Assembly (NCBI RefSeq): GCF_900108345.1
Contig: NZ_FNVV01000014.1
Span: forward strand, 1,287,664-1,351,663
Source: Bacteroides ndongoniae
GTDB lineage: Bacteria; Bacteroidota; Bacteroidia; Bacteroidales; Bacteroidaceae
Direction of reading: 5' to 3'
Length of the DNA stretch: 64,000 nucleotides
A model generated the notes under the pieces. It was not told the DNA's origin and ran no database searches. It worked only from the letters and a program-made list of their open reading frames with translations. Of the stretch, positions 60,500 through 64,000 are shown piece by piece; positions within the stretch are counted from its first letter, which is position 1, and every line of letters begins with the position of its first letter. The translations under genes and the position numbers were made by a program.

Positions 60500-62614
60500 A
60501 TGACGAGACGAAAGATTAAGATAGGGCTTGTGGATGCCGACCTGCTTTGTAATGGGACGAGGCACCCTAATCTTGCACTATTAAAGATCGCTGGATATTT
60601 TAGAGATAATGGCTATGTGCGGGGCTATACCGATGATGCCAATTGCTACGAATTAATTACGAATGAAAGTAACTTTGAGGAGCTAAAGAAGTATAACTAT
60701 TTCTATGTTTCTTGTGTCTTTACTTTTACCATTGATAATCCCCCACTTGTACTAACTACCCTCCTCAATGATAAAAAATTATCAAAGCGTGTCCGTATGG
60801 GTGGAACAGGCACTTACGCAAATCTTTCTGAAGAGCAAGGCTTTGCAGAGAAACGTGAAGAAGATATGCTCAAGTTAGAAAAGGATGCTTTCTTGAATAC
60901 TTTGAAGAATAAGTCGGGTAGTTACGGAATAGACATGCAGATACAGATGCCTGACTATCATCTGTATGATGATTTCATCAGTGCAATGGAGAACGTGAAG
61001 GCATCGGATGTATATTACAAGGATTACAAAGAATACTCCATTGGTTTCCTAACACGAGGTTGCTTCCGTCGCTGCCCATTTTGCGTTAACAAGTTGGAAC
61101 GCAAGGTTATGCCTTATTCTAAACTCAGTGATTTTCTTGACAACGAGATTGACGAGAAAACTGGGAAACTAAAGCGTCCATATATTTATCTTTGGGATGA
61201 TAATTTCTTAGCATCACCCAACTGGGAGTCTTTGCTCGACGAATTGATAGCAACGAAACGTCCTTTTCAATTTAGACAGGGACTTGACGAACGATTGATA
61301 GCTCAACATAAACGTGGAGAAGATATAGCAAGGAAATTGGCCAGTGCCAATTATCATGGAGATTTCATCTTTGCTTTTGACAATTGGTCTGACCGCAAGG
61401 TTATTGTAAAAGCACTTAAAATATGGAAATACTATTGTCCCAAGAAAGAAACCAAGTTCTACTTATTTTGTGGTTTCCGACAGTCTATGAAAGACTACAA
61501 GAAGTTTCAATTGGATGTGGCTGAAATCTTTATGCGTATCTGTGTGCTGATGAGATATGGATGTCTTCCGTATATCATGCGACATGAGGATTACAAGAAA
61601 GCACCTCTATCTAACATTTATGTGCAGATAGCTAGATGGTGTAACCAACCTGGTTTTTTCCGTAACTTGTCGTTCTGGCAGTTCTGTTATAAAAATCAAA
61701 CTTTTTGGGAAGAACATACCCTTGGCCGTGAACCGTCAAAACTTAAAACTTATGAGGAGTTCTTGGAAGACTATAATAATGGATATTATGATGAAATAGG
61801 AATTTCCACCCCTCTGAAAACTGTTGTAGATTTCCTGAATCAATTCAAGGAACATAAAGATTTGTTTTTATCTTTTTTCAATATGTCGTTTAAGCAGATG
61901 ATAGATTCTAACTTATGGTATCGTGATACCGAGATAATACTGGGAGGAGTAAAATTTACCCTTAACACCGACTTTTGGGATAACTTAATCGGCAACAGTG
62001 TATACGAGCAAGTCTTATTGAAGGCATTCTATACACATAAAGATGTGAGTCTTTTGGAGGATGAGAAGAAAAGTAAATTGCTGTTAGAGGTTCTAAAAAA
62101 ACACAAATGTAGCGAGATATTGAAAATTATTAAAGATGGCTTTGAGCCAGCGAAAATCGACAAGAAGGATATATCGCAGTTTAGCGATTTCAGAGATGCA
62201 TATTATACTGTACCGTATATGCTTCAAAATTGTGGGTTAAAAGATGTTGATTACTCAAAAATGGGTTATATGCTACGAGCCGAAAAGCGTAAGGATGTTG
62301 CCGATAAGAAATATGGTGAGAATCACATGAAAACAGCTGCACAGTTGGGACTTTGCAGATTTGAGAGGTGTCGTGGAAATGCCAATGCTCTAGGTAGTTG
62401 CTTTGTTAAATTAAGTGAAGCAGATAGAAGAAACATTCTTCCAAAATTATGTTTGTATATACCTTTCATTCAGAACTATTTTATAGCAGGAGCCACAGAT
62501 AAAGTTCGTGATGAAATACTTAGCATATTGTCTCATACCACTCAGGTAAGAAGACGTTCTAATGTTAATACTATCATTCATACAATAAAGGAATCAATAG
62601 ATTATGAGCTTTAG
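60500..62614 (+). CDS. Radical SAM protein with B12-binding-like N-terminus, paired with PLD-helicase
   Basis: 704 residues. The N-terminal Rossmann-like region (about 5-110: IGLVDADLLCNGTRHPNLALLKIAGYFRDNG, RVRMGGTGTY) resembles cobalamin-binding-type domains of B12 radical SAM enzymes. The 4Fe-4S motif is C188-x3-C192-x2-C195 (LTRGCFRRCPFCVNK), followed by the TIM-barrel strands YIYLWDDNFLAS and FQFRQGLDERLI. The C-terminal about 300 residues match nothing recognised. Its stop overlaps the next gene by 11 nt, so the two are translationally coupled. Substrate unknown; a modified nucleotide or nucleic acid is a guess. Confidence 0.75.
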   Translation: MTRRKIKIGLVDADLLCNGTRHPNLALLKIAGYFRDNGYVRGYTDDANCYELITNESNFEELKKYNYFYVSCVFTFTIDNPPLVLTTLLNDKKLSKRVRMGGTGTYANLSEEQGFAEKREEDMLKLEKDAFLNTLKNKSGSYGIDMQIQMPDYHLYDDFISAMENVKASDVYYKDYKEYSIGFLTRGCFRRCPFCVNKLERKVMPYSKLSDFLDNEIDEKTGKLKRPYIYLWDDNFLASPNWESLLDELIATKRPFQFRQGLDERLIAQHKRGEDIARKLASANYHGDFIFAFDNWSDRKVIVKALKIWKYYCPKKETKFYLFCGFRQSMKDYKKFQLDVAEIFMRICVLMRYGCLPYIMRHEDYKKAPLSNIYVQIARWCNQPGFFRNLSFWQFCYKNQTFWEEHTLGREPSKLKTYEEFLEDYNNGYYDEIGISTPLKTVVDFLNQFKEHKDLFLSFFNMSFKQMIDSNLWYRDTEIILGGVKFTLNTDFWDNLIGNSVYEQVLLKAFYTHKDVSLLEDEKKSKLLLEVLKKHKCSEILKIIKDGFEPAKIDKKDISQFSDFRDAYYTVPYMLQNCGLKDVDYSKMGYMLRAEKRKDVADKKYGENHMKTAAQLGLCRFERCRGNANALGSCFVKLSEADRRNILPKLCLYIPFIQNYFIAGATDKVRDEILSILSHTTQVRRRSNVNTIIHTIKESIDYEL

Positions 62615-64000
62615 GGATTTACATATTAAACCATGTTATGAATCTGGTGTAGATGATATAATAGAAGATTATTATGTGCCTGTCCTTGGTGCTGCGATGC
62701 GATATGACAGGATTACAGGATTCTTTTCATCTACATCCTTAGCTGTGGCTGCTCGCGGTATAGCCGACTTTATTGTTAATGGTGGTAGGATGAGACTTAT
62801 TACAAGTCCAAGGCTGAATAGAGAAGATATTGATATTGTCAAGAAGATAGTCGCAGACGATTCCTCTCTTACAATGTCTGATTTTGGAATTGATTTGGAC
62901 AATCTTGAAAATGAATTTGAGAGAAACCACGTAAAGGCACTTGGTTGGATGCTCGCATCAGGCTTACTAGAAATGAAATTAGCTATTGTCTTTAATGATG
63001 ATGGTAGTATCTGTGACAATGAAACTATATCCGAAAAAGGATTATTCCATCAGAAGGTCGGAATACTAAAGGATACAGAAGGAAATGAAATGTCGTTTAG
63101 TGGTTCTATTAACGAAACCGCTTCAGCATGGGTCAATAATGATGAAGAATTTAAGGTGTTCAAGGAGTGGACGGATGCACGTGAGTATTTTGTGAGAGAC
63201 AGAAAACGATTCAATGAAATATGGAATGACGAGCGAAAGAACGTAAAAGTCTACAATCTCCCGTCAGCCATAAAATCAAATATTATCCACTATTCCTCTG
63301 ACTTCGATAAGGAAAGCATCTCTTTAAAGAAATATCGTACTATCCGATTAAGGGAATTTGACTTTAAGAACGACAAGAAATTATTTTTCTATCAGGCTGA
63401 TGCATTAAATAAATGGAAGGCGAATAATTATAAACTACTCTTTGAGATGGCAACTGGTACTGGAAAGACCAGAACAGCCATTGCTGGGATTAAATATCTG
63501 AATCAAACAAGGAAACGGCTTATTACAATTATAACTACTCCGCAAAATACGCTTTCTAAACAATGGAAAGATGAAGTGGATGCTCAGAAACTTACTTTTG
63601 ATGAAAATGTTATTATTGATGGTTCTGTGCCTCAATGGGATAGATTGCTGGTTAAATTACTATTAAAGAATGGGGCGGGTATGGCTGATCATATCTGCTT
63701 ATATACAACACACAATACCGCTTCTTCTGATAAATTCACGAACGCTATTCAGCAGAATCTTCAAAATGGTACAGATGTTTTGTTCGTAGGTGATGAAACT
63801 CATTGGCTGGGAGCGCATAAATTCCAGCATGCATTGTTACCTTGTTACAAATACAGGATCGGACTTAGCGCTACTCCAAGCCGTTGGTTTGACGATGTGG
63901 GTACTGCCAAACTTGTAGCTTTCTATGGGAATGCGAATTTCGAGTTTACTATCAAAGATGCATTAACGGAATACAACCCGATGACAGGTAAACATTTCCT
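62604..64000 (+). CDS. PLD-nuclease / SF2 helicase fusion, runs off the window
   Basis: At least 465 residues, 3' end outside the window. ATG at 62604 (MSFRDLHIKPCYESG) overlaps the radical SAM stop. Residues about 20-185 form a phospholipase-D-type nuclease domain: ITGFFSSTSLAVAARG and the HKD-like motif H149-Q-K151 ... D ... G167-S-I-N170. From about 250 an SF2 helicase follows: Walker A ATGTGKT (K288), motif II DETH (397-400, instead of DEAH) and motif III-like GLSATPSRW. This architecture is seen in restriction/defence helicases. Base composition is clearly AT-richer than the core genes. Confidence 0.82.
   Translation, partial: MSFRDLHIKPCYESGVDDIIEDYYVPVLGAAMRYDRITGFFSSTSLAVAARGIADFIVNGGRMRLITSPRLNREDIDIVKKIVADDSSLTMSDFGIDLDNLENEFERNHVKALGWMLASGLLEMKLAIVFNDDGSICDNETISEKGLFHQKVGILKDTEGNEMSFSGSINETASAWVNNDEEFKVFKEWTDAREYFVRDRKRFNEIWNDERKNVKVYNLPSAIKSNIIHYSSDFDKESISLKKYRTIRLREFDFKNDKKLFFYQADALNKWKANNYKLLFEMATGTGKTRTAIAGIKYLNQTRKRLITIITTPQNTLSKQWKDEVDAQKLTFDENVIIDGSVPQWDRLLVKLLLKNGAGMADHICLYTTHNTASSDKFTNAIQQNLQNGTDVLFVGDETHWLGAHKFQHALLPCYKYRIGLSATPSRWFDDVGTAKLVAFYGNANFEFTIKDALTEYNPMTGKHF

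Overview
The window reads as the chromosome of a gut Bacteroidales species, most likely Bacteroides or Phocaeicola. The evidence is a SusC/SusD pair with a hybrid two-component regulator, serine-type sulfatases, a BtuB/BtuG vitamin B12 locus, TAnnTTTG-type promoter elements ahead of several genes, a Bacteroidetes-type Crp/Fnr regulator, a six-bladed-propeller lipoprotein, and IS982, IS1380 and IS1595 transposases. No rRNA, tRNA or CRISPR array was recognised.

Layout. 1-0.9 kb: IS982-type transposase cut by the window edge. 1-5.6 kb (minus): glycogen/alpha-glucan operon (debranching enzyme, GT4 glycosyltransferase, GH57 alpha-amylase-like protein that seems to lack its nucleophile). 5.7-10.8 kb: housekeeping genes (rhomboid protease, Crp/Fnr regulator, guaA, mscL, gap). 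11.2-25.7 kb: a polysaccharide utilisation locus with two sulfatases, a GH29 fucosidase, SusD, SusC and a divergent HTCS regulator, which points to a sulfated, fucosylated glycan. 26-32 kb (plus): a tightly packed set (M3 peptidase, lipoprotein, dCMP deaminase, S41 protease, 5-formyl-THF cyclo-ligase, PHP phosphatase). 32-39.9 kb: NAD(P)HX repair enzyme, sialidase, TrkH, TrpB2, a Spy-like protein and a DUF4250 protein.

40-47.3 kb (minus): cobalamin acquisition. A cobalamin riboswitch precedes btuB; an IS1380 transposase on the opposite strand separates btuB from btuG, btuF and btuC. No ATPase (btuD) is present in the window. 47.4-50.1 kb: a Bcr/CflA MFS pump and a propeller lipoprotein gene broken by a 2-nt insertion. 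50.1-50.9 kb: a gene-free stretch rich in short repeats.

50.9-64 kb: accessory DNA, clearly AT-richer beyond about 55.8 kb. It holds a 1626-residue DEDD-exonuclease/RecQ/UvrD fusion, a possible orphan immunity protein, an AlbA_2 (Schlafen-type) regulator coupled to a membrane/coiled-coil gene, an IS1595 element that interrupts that gene (the original 234-codon frame can be rebuilt across the 8-bp target duplication), and at the right edge a translationally coupled pair: a radical SAM protein and a PLD-nuclease/SF2-helicase fusion that runs off the window. This last pair is the best candidate here for an undescribed, probably anti-phage, system.

Two loci 15 kb apart (35.4 and 50.7 kb) carry the same 22-bp tandem repeat in opposite orientation. 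A third locus (10.9 kb) has a similar three-unit layout with a different sequence.
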